Shown one piece after another: positions 50,105 to 58,038 of a stretch of 64,000 nt of DNA. The stretch comes from Natranaeroarchaeum sp042663585 (lineage in GTDB: Archaea; Halobacteriota; Halobacteria; Halobacteriales; Natronoarchaeaceae). The position numbers and the translations under genes are program-made. The notes under the pieces were generated by a model that searched no databases, was not told the origin of the DNA, and was given only the letters and a program-made list of their open reading frames with translations. Location of the stretch: positions 434,001 to 498,000 of the forward strand of contig NZ_JBHTAN010000006.1 of the NCBI RefSeq assembly GCF_042663585.1, given 5' to 3'. Positions within the stretch are counted from its first letter, which is position 1. Each line of letters opens with the position of its first letter.

Positions 50105-50382
50105 GTCCGCATGACCCGATCGTCCTCGACGAAGTGACGGTCGCCCGACTCGAAGTGCTTCGATCGGAGATCTAAAAGGAGACTGGGACCACGGTACGAC
50201 GGGAGAATCTCCTCGCTCGTCTCGTCGAAAACGCGTACGACTCGCAGGACGAGGTCGTAGACATGTTCCGTGAATCCACAGTGCCGCTCTCGGAATCGGA
50301 GAAGGAGACGATGCGCTGCGGTCGCTTCGCCTCGGGAACCGACACCGACGAAGACGATATTGACGACGAACTGTATCGCTGA
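50092..50382 (+). pseudogene. orphan antitoxin-like gene with internal ochre codon
   Basis: The frame opens at ATG 50092 (MDPLSPHDPIVLDEVTVARL), runs to TAA at codon 28 (LRSEI-stop), and continues as KETGTTVRRENLLARLVENA, DEVVDMFRESTVPLSESEKE and ends in DEDDIDDELYR at 50382. Restoring one base (TAA to GAA) gives an intact 96-residue protein resembling small haloarchaeal antitoxins. No toxin gene follows it. Its start overlaps the end of the DUF5615 gene. I cannot name the family with certainty. Confidence 0.65.
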
Positions 50383-50433
50383 CCTACCGTCCGACCGTGA
50401 CGTTTTTCTGGGTACCACCTGTCCCCAGCAATA

Positions 50434-51822
50434 ATGGATTCCTCCAGTGACCAACGCGCGGATGGCCACACGCGCCGCCGACTCCTGCAGGCGGCGGGCG
50501 TGACGGCGACGGCGGGCATCGCCGGCTGTGCGGAGTTCGGCGGCGAGCCGAATCCCGAGGCCGAGATCGATTGTGACCCCGTCGAGCCCGCGGCGGACGT
50601 CTCCGAGTACGCCACGCATCCCAACGACGACGTCTCGATGTTCGGCCGGGGACTGCGACGGCTGAACTACTACCCCGACGAGAGCATCCCCGAGGCCGTC
50701 GAGGTCAACTGGGCGACGCAGAAGAACTTCGTGGGGCATACAGCCGCCAAGTCGAGCCCCGTCCCGACGCGAGAGGGCGACACCATCGTCATCGCGGGCG
50801 ATAGCGGGCGTGTCGAGGCCTACTGTCCCGACGGCCAGAAGAAGTGGAGCACGCAGACGAGCGCGACCAAACTCGGCTTTCACGGCTCGCCGGCCATCGT
50901 CGACGATACGGCGTATATCGGTGGCTACGACGGCGACCTCTACGCGCTGGATATGGACAGCGGCGAAATCGTCTGGCACACGACCTCTCGTGATTTCGAG
51001 GGGACGCTCGCAATCGGTTCTAGCCCGGCGTACTACGAGGGGTCGCTGTACCTGATCGCGGAGTACGGTAGTCCGTCGACGGGCGCGCTCTGGGAGGTCG
51101 ACCCCGAGACGGGCGAACCGCTGTGGAGCGACCGGCGCATCTGGGGCCAGCCCCACCCCTCGCCGACGATCGATCTCGATCTCGGGCTGATCATGGCTGG
51201 CTCGAACGACGGCGTCGTCTACTGCTGGAACTTTCCCTCGCTGGACTTTCGCTGGGAGTTCCAGGCCGAGGCCAACGGCGAGGAGCGCGAGGGCGGCGCA
51301 TTTCGCTCCGGCGCGGAGATCAAAGGTACCGTCGCGGCACACGACGGCCGGGGCTACGTGGGATCATGGGATCAGCAGCTCTACTGTCTCGATCTGGAAG
51401 AGGGCACGGAGGAGTGGTCGGTCGATACCGGTGGCTCGAACATGTCCAACCCCGCACTTGATCCCGACGAGGGCGTCGTCTACACGGGGAGCGATAGCGG
51501 GATCGTCCGGGCGCTGGACACCGTCACAGGCGACGAACTGTGGAGCGCCGACGTGAACGGCCGGGTCGTCGGCGCACTCAGCGCGACGGCGGGCAAACTG
51601 CTCGTCGGATCCTACGACTCCCACGTCTACGCGCTCGACCGCGAGACCGGCGAGCGGTGCTGGCGGGTTCCCAACCGGGGCCGGGTCACCAGCGCGCCGG
51701 TACCGGTCGACGGCCGGGTGTACTACGCCGAACGCGCCGTCTTCTCGAACTACTACGACGACGACGAGGAGACCGTCCTCGAAGAGCCGGGCCACGCATA
51801 CTGTCTGCGCGAAGCGCAGTAA
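50434..51822 (+). CDS. Tat-exported PQQ-repeat beta-propeller lipoprotein
   Basis: This is a 462-residue protein. A Tat signal RRRLLQAAGVTATAGIAGC carries the twin Arg and a lipobox, so it is folded in the cytoplasm, exported and lipid-anchored. The body is a PQQ/WD-like beta-propeller of about eight repeats with the usual D-x-x-x-G-x-x-x-W motif (for example ALDMDSGEIVWHTTSR, EVDPETGEPLWS, LDTVTGDELWSADVNG, ALDRETGERCWRVPNR). In haloarchaea such proteins are common surface proteins; whether PQQ is bound is doubtful, and a scaffold or sensor role is possible. It is monocistronic. Confidence 0.87.
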   Translation: MDSSSDQRADGHTRRRLLQAAGVTATAGIAGCAEFGGEPNPEAEIDCDPVEPAADVSEYATHPNDDVSMFGRGLRRLNYYPDESIPEAVEVNWATQKNFVGHTAAKSSPVPTREGDTIVIAGDSGRVEAYCPDGQKKWSTQTSATKLGFHGSPAIVDDTAYIGGYDGDLYALDMDSGEIVWHTTSRDFEGTLAIGSSPAYYEGSLYLIAEYGSPSTGALWEVDPETGEPLWSDRRIWGQPHPSPTIDLDLGLIMAGSNDGVVYCWNFPSLDFRWEFQAEANGEEREGGAFRSGAEIKGTVAAHDGRGYVGSWDQQLYCLDLEEGTEEWSVDTGGSNMSNPALDPDEGVVYTGSDSGIVRALDTVTGDELWSADVNGRVVGALSATAGKLLVGSYDSHVYALDRETGERCWRVPNRGRVTSAPVPVDGRVYYAERAVFSNYYDDDEETVLEEPGHAYCLREAQ

Positions 51823-52027
51823 GCCGCGTAAGGGGACGTGATGGTCGTGGAATACTCTGTTCGCCGCGCCAAATAAAGTGGGAGAGAGGAACGGCCGAAT
51901 GGCTGGAGTACGACGTTGTGGAATGGAGTGGCATCGAAGAAAAGCACGAGTGCTGAGAGTGTGATCACTGCTATTGTTCTTCCGACCAATAGTCTTATTG
52001 TATTGGTCTGTGTACCAATTAACGAGG

Positions 52028-52419
52028 ATGGCCTCACTGACCGACGACGACCTCGATGGTGTGAGCGAGGGCCGGAAGTACCCCGACGGGACCGTTGTCC
52101 GCGTGTTTTGCATGCGGACAGACCGTGACGCGTATCCGTCTGGATGGGCCTACAGGCTCCACTATGGTACGACGGAGCCGAACCCACCCCGCACACTTGA
52201 CGATGGGACGATTCGTCGACATCTCGAAAATCGGAGATTTTCGACGACTCGTCGAAACGGCTGCCGTTTCGAGACGATAACTCGCACGAAGACACCAAAG
52301 GCCACGAACTGCACGTCGCACCGGAGCCCGACCCAGACATAATCGAGTTCCCCGGGATGGTCGAACTCTGGGAACGATTCTGGAGCGAGATCCCGAAATC
52401 CGAGTTCGAGGTCAAGTGA
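52028..52419 (+). pseudogene. TumE-family toxin interrupted by a palindrome-rich insertion
   Basis: The gene begins MASLTDDDLDGVSEGRKYPD, GTVVRVFCMRTDRDAYPSGW, AYRLHYG, and would end DNSHEDTKGHELHV, DIIEFPGMVELWERFWSEIP, KSEFEVK. The two parts are in different frames. Between them (about 52213-52276) lies about 64 bp of two hairpins that have no place in the family. TumE toxins pair with HVO_A0114-type antitoxins, and the intact antitoxin gene follows 24 bp later. The insertion shifts the frame, so the toxin is inactive unless the segment is removed. Compare the independently broken copy at 8578. Confidence 0.78.
52213..52276. repeat. palindromic insertion inside the TumE gene
   Basis: The segment holds two hairpins: CGAAAATC GGA GATTTTCG (52225-52243) and CGAAACGGC T GCCGTTTCG (52253-52271), the latter extended by CTC/GAG. 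The coding parts on both sides match the TumE family but are out of frame with each other. Edges are approximate because short similar strings (CGATTCGTCGA and GAGACGATAA) flank it. Confidence 0.7.
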
Positions 52420-52443
52420 GACCATTACACCACGGTGATACCC

Positions 52444-52893
52444 ATGAACGACAATACGCCGCCGCTGCACCCGATGGAGCGCGAACAGCTTCGGGCCGAA
52501 TCAACACTCGTCGTGACTGTGAAGTCGTCCAGTGAGTACCACGACGACGTCATCGACGGCATCAAGGCGCTTGAACGGGGCGACGCGGTGGATTCCACAC
52601 CGACGCTCTCGTTCACCAGCTACGACGATCTCATGGAGACGCTGACGCCGCGCGTCCTCGATCTCATTGAAGCCATCCGTCGCGAAGCGCCATCCAGCAT
52701 CAACGAGACCGCACGAGTTGTTGACCGGGATGTAAAGAACGTCCACGAGGAACTCAGTCGGCTCGCCCAGCTGGGCATCATCTTCTTCGAGGAACACGGT
52801 CAGAGTAAGCGCCCGGTCGTCTGGTTCGACGAACTCGTCATTAACCTCCCATTCGATCCAGAGGCTGACGACACAGCAACCGCCGCACCGTAA
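52444..52893 (+). CDS. HVO_A0114-type HTH antitoxin
   Basis: This is a 149-residue winged-helix protein of the HVO_A0114 family. The N-terminal strand reads STLVVTVKSSSEYHDDVIDG. The HTH is LMETLTPRVLDLIEAIRREA, then SINETARVVDRDVKNVHEEL, LAQLGIIFFEEHGQSKRPVV, and the tail INLPFDPEADD. It resembles the product at 6739. It lies 24 bp after the broken TumE gene, on the same strand. The antitoxin remains intact after loss of its toxin, either too recently to have decayed or because it still has a regulatory job. Confidence 0.83.
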   Translation: MNDNTPPLHPMEREQLRAESTLVVTVKSSSEYHDDVIDGIKALERGDAVDSTPTLSFTSYDDLMETLTPRVLDLIEAIRREAPSSINETARVVDRDVKNVHEELSRLAQLGIIFFEEHGQSKRPVVWFDELVINLPFDPEADDTATAAP

Positions 52894-53012
52894 GATGCTA
52901 CGAGCTTTTCACCGTCTCAAATCCCGGTACTGTGCAGCGTGAGGCAAGGGGTTTCACAGTCCATTATATGATGCAAGTTAATACATCAACGACTGCTCTT
53001 CTTCCGACGTGA

Positions 53013-54344
53013 TCAGGCCACTTCCTGGACCGACTCGGCCAGCAACTCCACGCCCATCTGGATCTCTCGCTCGGTGACGTCGAGCGGGGGCAGCAATCGC
53101 AGCGTCTTGTAGCCACAGCCAAGCGTCAGCAGGCCCCGGGAGAGCGCCGCCCGCATGGCGGCCTCGCGCCGGTCCTTCGTGTCGAACTCGATGGCGAGCA
53201 TCAGCCCGCGCCCGCGAATGTCCTCGACGCCGGGGAGGTAGGCGTCCGAGAGCAGTTCTTTGCACTGTTGGCCCCGCCGGGTCGCGTTCTCCATCAGGTC
53301 GTACTCGTGGATGGCGTCGATGGTCGCGACGCCCTGGAGCGCCGAGAGGAAATCGCCTGCGCCCCACGTCGAGGAGAGACGGCCGGTCTCGTCGGGGAAG
53401 ACCTCCGAGCGGCCGACCGTCGCGCCCACGCGCAGGCCTTTCGCGCTGCTGATGACGTCCGGTTCGAGCGTGGTGTGCTCGATGGCCCAGAACTCGCCCG
53501 TTCGTCCGAGGCCGGACTGGATCTCGTCGGCGATCACGTTGATGCCGTAGCGCTCGCGGATCTCGGCGATGTCGTCGAGAAATCGATCGGAGGGGATGCG
53601 ATAGCCGCCCTCCCCCTGGATCGGTTCGAGAATGACGTATGCGACCTCCTCTGGGTCGACGACGCCCCGTTCGGGATGGAGTTTGTCGCCCAGTGCGTTC
53701 CCGGCCGGGCCGTCCGTCTCCCACCCGCAGGCACACTCGCCGTCGCAGGTGCAGTAGGGGACGCTGATCACGCCGGGAATCTCGGGAAAGCCCTTGCGGT
53801 GGGTCGCTTTCGAGCGATTGAGCGAGAGCGCCCCCAGAGTGCGGCCGTGGAACGCGCCGTCGAAGGTGACGCCGCGATGGCCGCGGTCGGCATAACAGAT
53901 CTTGATGGCGTTCTCGACGGCCTCGGCGCCGGTGTTCGAGAGGAAGACCTGATCGAGTCCGAGCGACTCCGAGGCCGAAACGATCCGCTCCATGAGCTGG
54001 GTCGGCCCGGGGAACTCGGGATCCTCGGGCGGCCAGCCGCCGCTTCCGTAGAAGTCCTGGCCGGCGAACTTCGTGGGTTCGGGCAGATCGAACCCATCCA
54101 GCGCGTCGGTCACCTTGGGGTTGTTGTAGCCCAGCGGCGAGGCGGCGACGTGGCTGGTGAAATCCAGCAGGACGTTGCCGTCGATGTCCGTACAGAACGG
54201 GCCGACCGACTCGCGTGTGACGTCCCAGACGAACTCGTAGACGTAGGTGCTCGGTGCGGCGAACTCGTGGTGATAGCGGACCCACTCTTCGGCTCGCTCG
54301 CCCGGTACGTCATCGACCACTGGCTCGGCGGTCTCTCTGTCCAT
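53013..54344 (-). CDS. class III PLP aminotransferase (acetylornithine/GABA type)
   Basis: This is a 443-residue fold-type I class III enzyme. PLP-binding motifs are present: SNTGAEAVENAIK (phosphate cup), ADEIQSGLGRTGEFWAIEH (Asp that pairs the pyridine N) and DVISSAKGLRVGATVG with the Schiff-base Lys. TFDGAFHGRTLGALSLNRSK is the aromatic/Gly loop. Members move an amino group between amines (acetylornithine, GABA, lysine) and 2-oxoglutarate, or racemise amino acids. The Cys-rich insert CTCDGECACGW is unusual. Substrate cannot be told by eye. It is monocistronic, and its codon use is core-like. Confidence 0.88.
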   Translation of the reverse strand: MDRETAEPVVDDVPGERAEEWVRYHHEFAAPSTYVYEFVWDVTRESVGPFCTDIDGNVLLDFTSHVAASPLGYNNPKVTDALDGFDLPEPTKFAGQDFYGSGGWPPEDPEFPGPTQLMERIVSASESLGLDQVFLSNTGAEAVENAIKICYADRGHRGVTFDGAFHGRTLGALSLNRSKATHRKGFPEIPGVISVPYCTCDGECACGWETDGPAGNALGDKLHPERGVVDPEEVAYVILEPIQGEGGYRIPSDRFLDDIAEIRERYGINVIADEIQSGLGRTGEFWAIEHTTLEPDVISSAKGLRVGATVGRSEVFPDETGRLSSTWGAGDFLSALQGVATIDAIHEYDLMENATRRGQQCKELLSDAYLPGVEDIRGRGLMLAIEFDTKDRREAAMRAALSRGLLTLGCGYKTLRLLPPLDVTEREIQMGVELLAESVQEVA

Positions 54345-54411
54345 AACTAGCGTGTAGGCTCCTGCTACGTTAAAGTATTCGCGGGGCGAGACGTTGCCGG
54401 GTGAGTCGTAC

Positions 54412-55725
54412 TCAGACGAGGACGACGGCGGCAGTCGCGACGCCCGCAGTCACCAGCAGCGCGCCGCTCCACGCCGCGACCTGGAGGGCGAAGTTGCGGT
54501 TGGGGCCGACGGCGGTGAGGCCAACTTTCACCAGCACGCTCGCGGCCGTCGCGAGCAGGATCGCGACGACGGCCGTCTGGTCGCCGATCTCGCCGACGCG
54601 GTAGAGCAATACGGCAGAAGCCGTTGCGCCCGCGCTGGAGACGAGGCCGGTCGCCACTGCGGTGGCGTAAAAGCCCAGTTGCCCGAGTTCGACTTCCGCG
54701 ACCGCCCCCGCAAGGAGGATAAGGGTAAACACCGCACCGAAGGCGAGCGCGTTCCGGAGCGAGAAGGGGCTATCGAGTTCCAGTTCGACCTCGCCGGACC
54801 AGTCGGCGACGTACAGCGCGATCAGCAGGGAGCCGATCACGATGGCCCCGAGCGGGACGATAGCGCCGTAGAGAAGGCCGCCGTCGATGGTGAACACGAT
54901 AGCGATCCCCAGGTTGCGCAACGCCATGGCCGCGTTCGCGAGCAACACGGCCGTCAGCGCGTAGGCGGCGGCGTCAGGGCGCTGGTTCACGTGGTCGATC
55001 ATCGTCCCGACGACCGCGGCGGAGGAGGCGAGGCCGCCGAAGAAGCCGGTCACCGCGATGCCGCGCCCGCCGTAGCTCTCGACGACGGCGTAGTTGATGA
55101 TCCCGATGGCGGCGACGAGCACGACCATCAGCCATGCGACGCGGGGTTCGAACGCCACCGTGGTCCTGGCGAGATCGATATCGATCGGAGCGGCGGGCAA
55201 GAGCGGGTAGATCACGAACGCGAGGATGGCAAACTCCGACGCAGAGCGGAGCTCTTCCCGGGAGAGACCCCACGCGATGTCGTGCAGTTCGCGTTTCAGG
55301 ACGAGCAGTAGCGAGGAGAGCACAGCGACGGTAACGCCCTCGATCAGAAAGCCCGACGCGACGAGCGCACCGACGCCGTAGGCGACGAGCATCGAGACGG
55401 AGGTAGTCAGGCTCAGCCCCTCCCCCTCGTCTTCGACCAACCCCTCGACGGCAAGTAAGATGCCCTGAGTGATCACGAGTACGCCGCCGACGACGAGCAG
55501 GGCGACCTGATCGAGCACGACGAAGACGGCCCCGAGCAGGCTGATCAGCGAGTACGTCCGAATCCCGGCCGTTTTGTGGGACCACTCACGCTCGAGACCG
55601 AGAAAGAGACCGAGCGCGGCGGCGAGCGCGATTCGGAAAACGGAGCTATCGAGCGGCGTCGCCTGTGCCACCTGTGGCTCTCCGACAGCGACAGCGTCGC
55701 CGAGCGACAGCACGACTTCGAGCAC
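54412..55725 (-). CDS. MgtC/SapB-DUF4010 membrane protein
   Basis: This is a 437-residue polytopic membrane protein. The N-terminal MgtC-like part (RIALAAALGLFLGLEREWSH then AGIRTYSLISLLGAVFVVLD) is followed by a DUF4010 half with several hydrophobic helices (AFVIYPLLPAAPIDIDLART, GIAVTGFFGGLASSAAVVGT, AVAWLMVVLVAAIGIINYAV-like). About 12 transmembrane segments are expected. The G-x-E-R-x motif in GLEREWSHKTAGIRTY is the family signature. Function is unclear; MgtC-like proteins relate to Mg and phosphate homeostasis. It is separated from the PadR gene by 38 bp and read the same way, so it may be co-regulated. Confidence 0.85.
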   Translation of the reverse strand: MLEVVLSLGDAVAVGEPQVAQATPLDSSVFRIALAAALGLFLGLEREWSHKTAGIRTYSLISLLGAVFVVLDQVALLVVGGVLVITQGILLAVEGLVEDEGEGLSLTTSVSMLVAYGVGALVASGFLIEGVTVAVLSSLLLVLKRELHDIAWGLSREELRSASEFAILAFVIYPLLPAAPIDIDLARTTVAFEPRVAWLMVVLVAAIGIINYAVVESYGGRGIAVTGFFGGLASSAAVVGTMIDHVNQRPDAAAYALTAVLLANAAMALRNLGIAIVFTIDGGLLYGAIVPLGAIVIGSLLIALYVADWSGEVELELDSPFSLRNALAFGAVFTLILLAGAVAEVELGQLGFYATAVATGLVSSAGATASAVLLYRVGEIGDQTAVVAILLATAASVLVKVGLTAVGPNRNFALQVAAWSGALLVTAGVATAAVVLV

Positions 55726-55763
55726 CCATCGGGCTACACGTCACAACCTCTTAAACGGCCCCC

Positions 55764-56045
55764 TCAGTCCGATTCCTCGGTGTAACTGGCCTCCCACTCA
55801 TCGCGGGCTTCGATCTCTCGCTGGCCGCGGCGGGTGATCGTGTACGTGTTGGTGCGCCGGTCACGCTTGCCTTTTTCGACGAGGCCCTTGTCGACGAGTG
55901 TATCGAGGTTGGGGTAGAGTCGGCCGTGGTGGATCTCCGACTCGTAGTAGTTCTCTAGCTCGTCCTTGATGGCGAGTCCGTGTGGCTCGTCCTTCCCGGC
56001 GATGACGTACAGCAGATCACGTTGAAATCCTGTTAGATCGTACAT
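55764..56045 (-). CDS. PadR-family transcriptional regulator
   Basis: This is a 93-residue winged-helix PadR protein: MYDLTGFQRDLLYVIAGKDE, PHGLAIKDELENYYESEIHH, GRLYPNLDTLVDKGLVEKGK, RDRRTNTYTITRRGQREIEA. The YP-x-L motif and the basic wing are typical. I chose the ATG at 56045. It is the first gene of a short minus-strand row (PadR, then MgtC-DUF4010), so it may control that transporter-like gene as well as itself. Confidence 0.9.
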   Translation of the reverse strand: MYDLTGFQRDLLYVIAGKDEPHGLAIKDELENYYESEIHHGRLYPNLDTLVDKGLVEKGKRDRRTNTYTITRRGQREIEARDEWEASYTEESD

Positions 56046-56253
56046 CGTATAACGATTCAAGGGTAAACGTTAGTTGAAAATAAGTGTGTCGTCTCCCCCG
56101 CATATCTGGCGAACAGTGCAGAGACGATGCTGAATCCCTGTCTCGGTGCGATTCTCTGATCTATTTCGGTTAAATTACTTACAATTTGAAACGTTTGTGA
56201 ATCGGTCTCTTTCCGGCCAGACAGTTATATCGGCGCGGCGCGTAGTGGTGGGT

Positions 56254-56526
56254 ATGACTGAAGAAGTCATTTTCGAGACCGAGCGTACCCAGAGCCGTGC
56301 CGACATCGCCGAGACGTTCCGTGCCGTCGCGGACAAACTCGACGCTGGCGAGTCGATCACTCTCTCCGCGGGCGACCAGTCCGTCGACCTCGACGTGCCC
56401 GCCGATCCGACCTTCGAAATCAAGGCCGAACGGGAGATCGAGGGCGGGACCGAGGAGCTAAGCGTCGAGTTCGAACTGGAGTGGAAACCCGGCGAGAGCG
56501 ACGACGGCCCAGTCAGCATCGAGTAG
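56254..56526 (+). CDS. amphi-Trp domain protein
   Basis: This is a 90-residue haloarchaeal amphi-Trp protein: EEVIFETERTQSRADIAETF, RAVADKLDAGESITLSAGDQ, SVDLDVPADPTFEIKAEREI, then ELSVEFELEWKPGE. The family is small, acidic and widespread in haloarchaea; function is not known. The ATG at 56254 has a TATA-like TTATAT about 25 nt upstream. It lies directly upstream of the Trm5-like gene on the same strand, with a 41-bp gap. Confidence 0.8.
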   Translation: MTEEVIFETERTQSRADIAETFRAVADKLDAGESITLSAGDQSVDLDVPADPTFEIKAEREIEGGTEELSVEFELEWKPGESDDGPVSIE

Positions 56527-56567
56527 GAAGCGTCAGCGTTACTTCCGGGGCGCGTCGACGGTAGGGC

Positions 56568-57551
56568 ATGGACGCCCACTGCGTGCGTGTCGACCGCGAG
56601 CGCGGCGAGGAGGCACGGCGCGCGCTTGCCGAGGCCGATCTGGTCGCCGAAGATGTCGAAATCGTCGCCGACGACGGCGAGATCTACATTCCGGTCGTCG
56701 ACCCCGAGTCGGTCCCCGACGAGTACGACCTCGTCGTTCGCGACCTCCCCGAGCGCTCGCTCCCGGAGATGCCCGCGGACATCCTGGGCTACGACCCCAG
56801 CTACGAACGCCTCGGTGACGTCGTGATCCTCGACGAGGACGACCCAGAGCGGGCCCACGAGATCGCCGCGGCCGTCGACGAGTCAGCCCTGCCCGTCGAG
56901 ACGGTGCTCGACCGCGCCTCGAAGATCAAGGGCGAACAGCGCATCCGTGATTGGACGGTCCTGCTCGGCGAGAGCACGGAGACGGTCCACCGCGAGTACG
57001 GCTGTGAGTTCGCGCTCGACCTCGACGAGGTCTACTTCTCGCCGCGACTCGCGACCGAGCGCCACCGCGTCGTCGAGCAGATCGACCCCGACGAGCACGT
57101 TTTCGACATGTTCGCCGGCGTCGGGCCCTTCGCCATCCCCGCGGCGGCCCGCGGCGCGACGGTCGTCGGCACGGATATCAACGAGCAGGCGATCGAGTAC
57201 TTCCGCGAGAACGCCCGCCGAAACGGCGTCAACGAGCAGATAACGGCGATTGCGGGGGACGTCCGAGAGGTCGCCACCGAGTACGCGAACTGGGCCGACC
57301 GCATCGTGATGAACCTCCCGCACAGCGCCGACGAGTTCGTAGACACTGCCGTCGAGATCGCGGGCGACGACTGTGTGCTCCACTACTACGACATCCAGCA
57401 CGAGGACGACCCCTACGGCCCCGGCGAGCGGGCGATCCGCGAGGCCGCCGAACCCACCTACGACGTGACCGTTGAGACGGCGCACACGGTGCGATCCTAC
57501 GCTCCCCACGAACTCAACGTCTGTCTCGACGTCCGGCTCTCACGCAGGTAA
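56568..57551 (+). CDS. trm5: tRNA (guanine-N1)-methyltransferase, Trm5 type
   Basis: This is a 327-residue class I methyltransferase. The N-terminal domain (MDAHCVRVDRERGEEARRAL) is followed by a linker with RASKIKGEQRIRDWTVLLGE and ALDLDEVYFSPRLATERHRV, and a Rossmann domain with motif I HVFDMFAGVGPFAIPAAARG and motif IV RIVMNLPHSADEFV (NLP). This is the Trm5 pattern, which makes m1G37 and intermediates of wyosine in archaeal tRNA. It is immediately upstream of a tRNA-Thr gene on the same strand. Confidence 0.92.
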   Translation: MDAHCVRVDRERGEEARRALAEADLVAEDVEIVADDGEIYIPVVDPESVPDEYDLVVRDLPERSLPEMPADILGYDPSYERLGDVVILDEDDPERAHEIAAAVDESALPVETVLDRASKIKGEQRIRDWTVLLGESTETVHREYGCEFALDLDEVYFSPRLATERHRVVEQIDPDEHVFDMFAGVGPFAIPAAARGATVVGTDINEQAIEYFRENARRNGVNEQITAIAGDVREVATEYANWADRIVMNLPHSADEFVDTAVEIAGDDCVLHYYDIQHEDDPYGPGERAIREAAEPTYDVTVETAHTVRSYAPHELNVCLDVRLSRR

Positions 57552-57677
57552 TTCGCAACCCTTATTGGGGTTTTGCGTCGTACAGTTGAGTGAGTGCGAG
57601 CGTAGCGGTGTAGCGCTGGCCCGTAGCGTGTCGGGGTCCTGCAGCGCGAAGCGAAGCAGAGCTCGGACACGCAGTGT

Positions 57678-57752
57678 GCCGGTGTAGCTCAGACTGGCTA
57701 GAGCGAATCCTTCGTAAGGATTAGGCCGGGGGTTCAAATCCCCCCACCGGCT
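57678..57752 (+). tRNA. tRNA-Thr(CGT)
   Basis: The cloverleaf is complete. The acceptor GCCGGTG pairs with CACCGGC with discriminator T, the D-arm is GCTC ... GAGC, and the anticodon stem AATCC/GGATT encloses loop TTCGTAA (anticodon CGT). The T-arm is GGGGG TTCAAAT CCCCC. There is no intron. Its 3' end is repeated twice downstream. Confidence 0.95.
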
Positions 57753-57977
57753 TGCTTTTGCGAGGAACGGACGTGACGAGCTATGCAAATAGTGGGATTT
57801 GAACTACGGGACGAAGGAGCGGAGCGACTGACGTTCAGGAGGTTCACAATCTCCCCCACCGGCTTGCTTTTGCGAGGAACGGACGTGAGGAACAGGAGAG
57901 CAATTTGAGGATTTGAATCAGACCACGAACGAGCGCAGCGAGTGACGTGGGCGTGGTTCACAATCTCCCCACCGGCT
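57741..57977 (+). repeat. tandem copies of the tRNA-Thr 3' end (attachment-site-like)
   Basis: A 36-bp stretch starting CCCCCACCGGCTTGCTTTTG (57741-57776) is repeated exactly at 57853-57888, and its start CCCCACCGGCT recurs at 57967-57977. The sequence between copies is also related (GATTTGAA ... GGTTCACAATCTCCCC), so there are about two 112-114 bp units derived from the T-arm and acceptor end. Such repeats at a tRNA 3' end are typical of repeated integration and excision by integrases that use tRNA genes. Confidence 0.85.
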
Positions 57978-58038
57978 CTTTTGTAAAAACCTACTAAGCA
58001 GTACTAACTCCACCGACCTTTCCAGCGATATCGACCCT

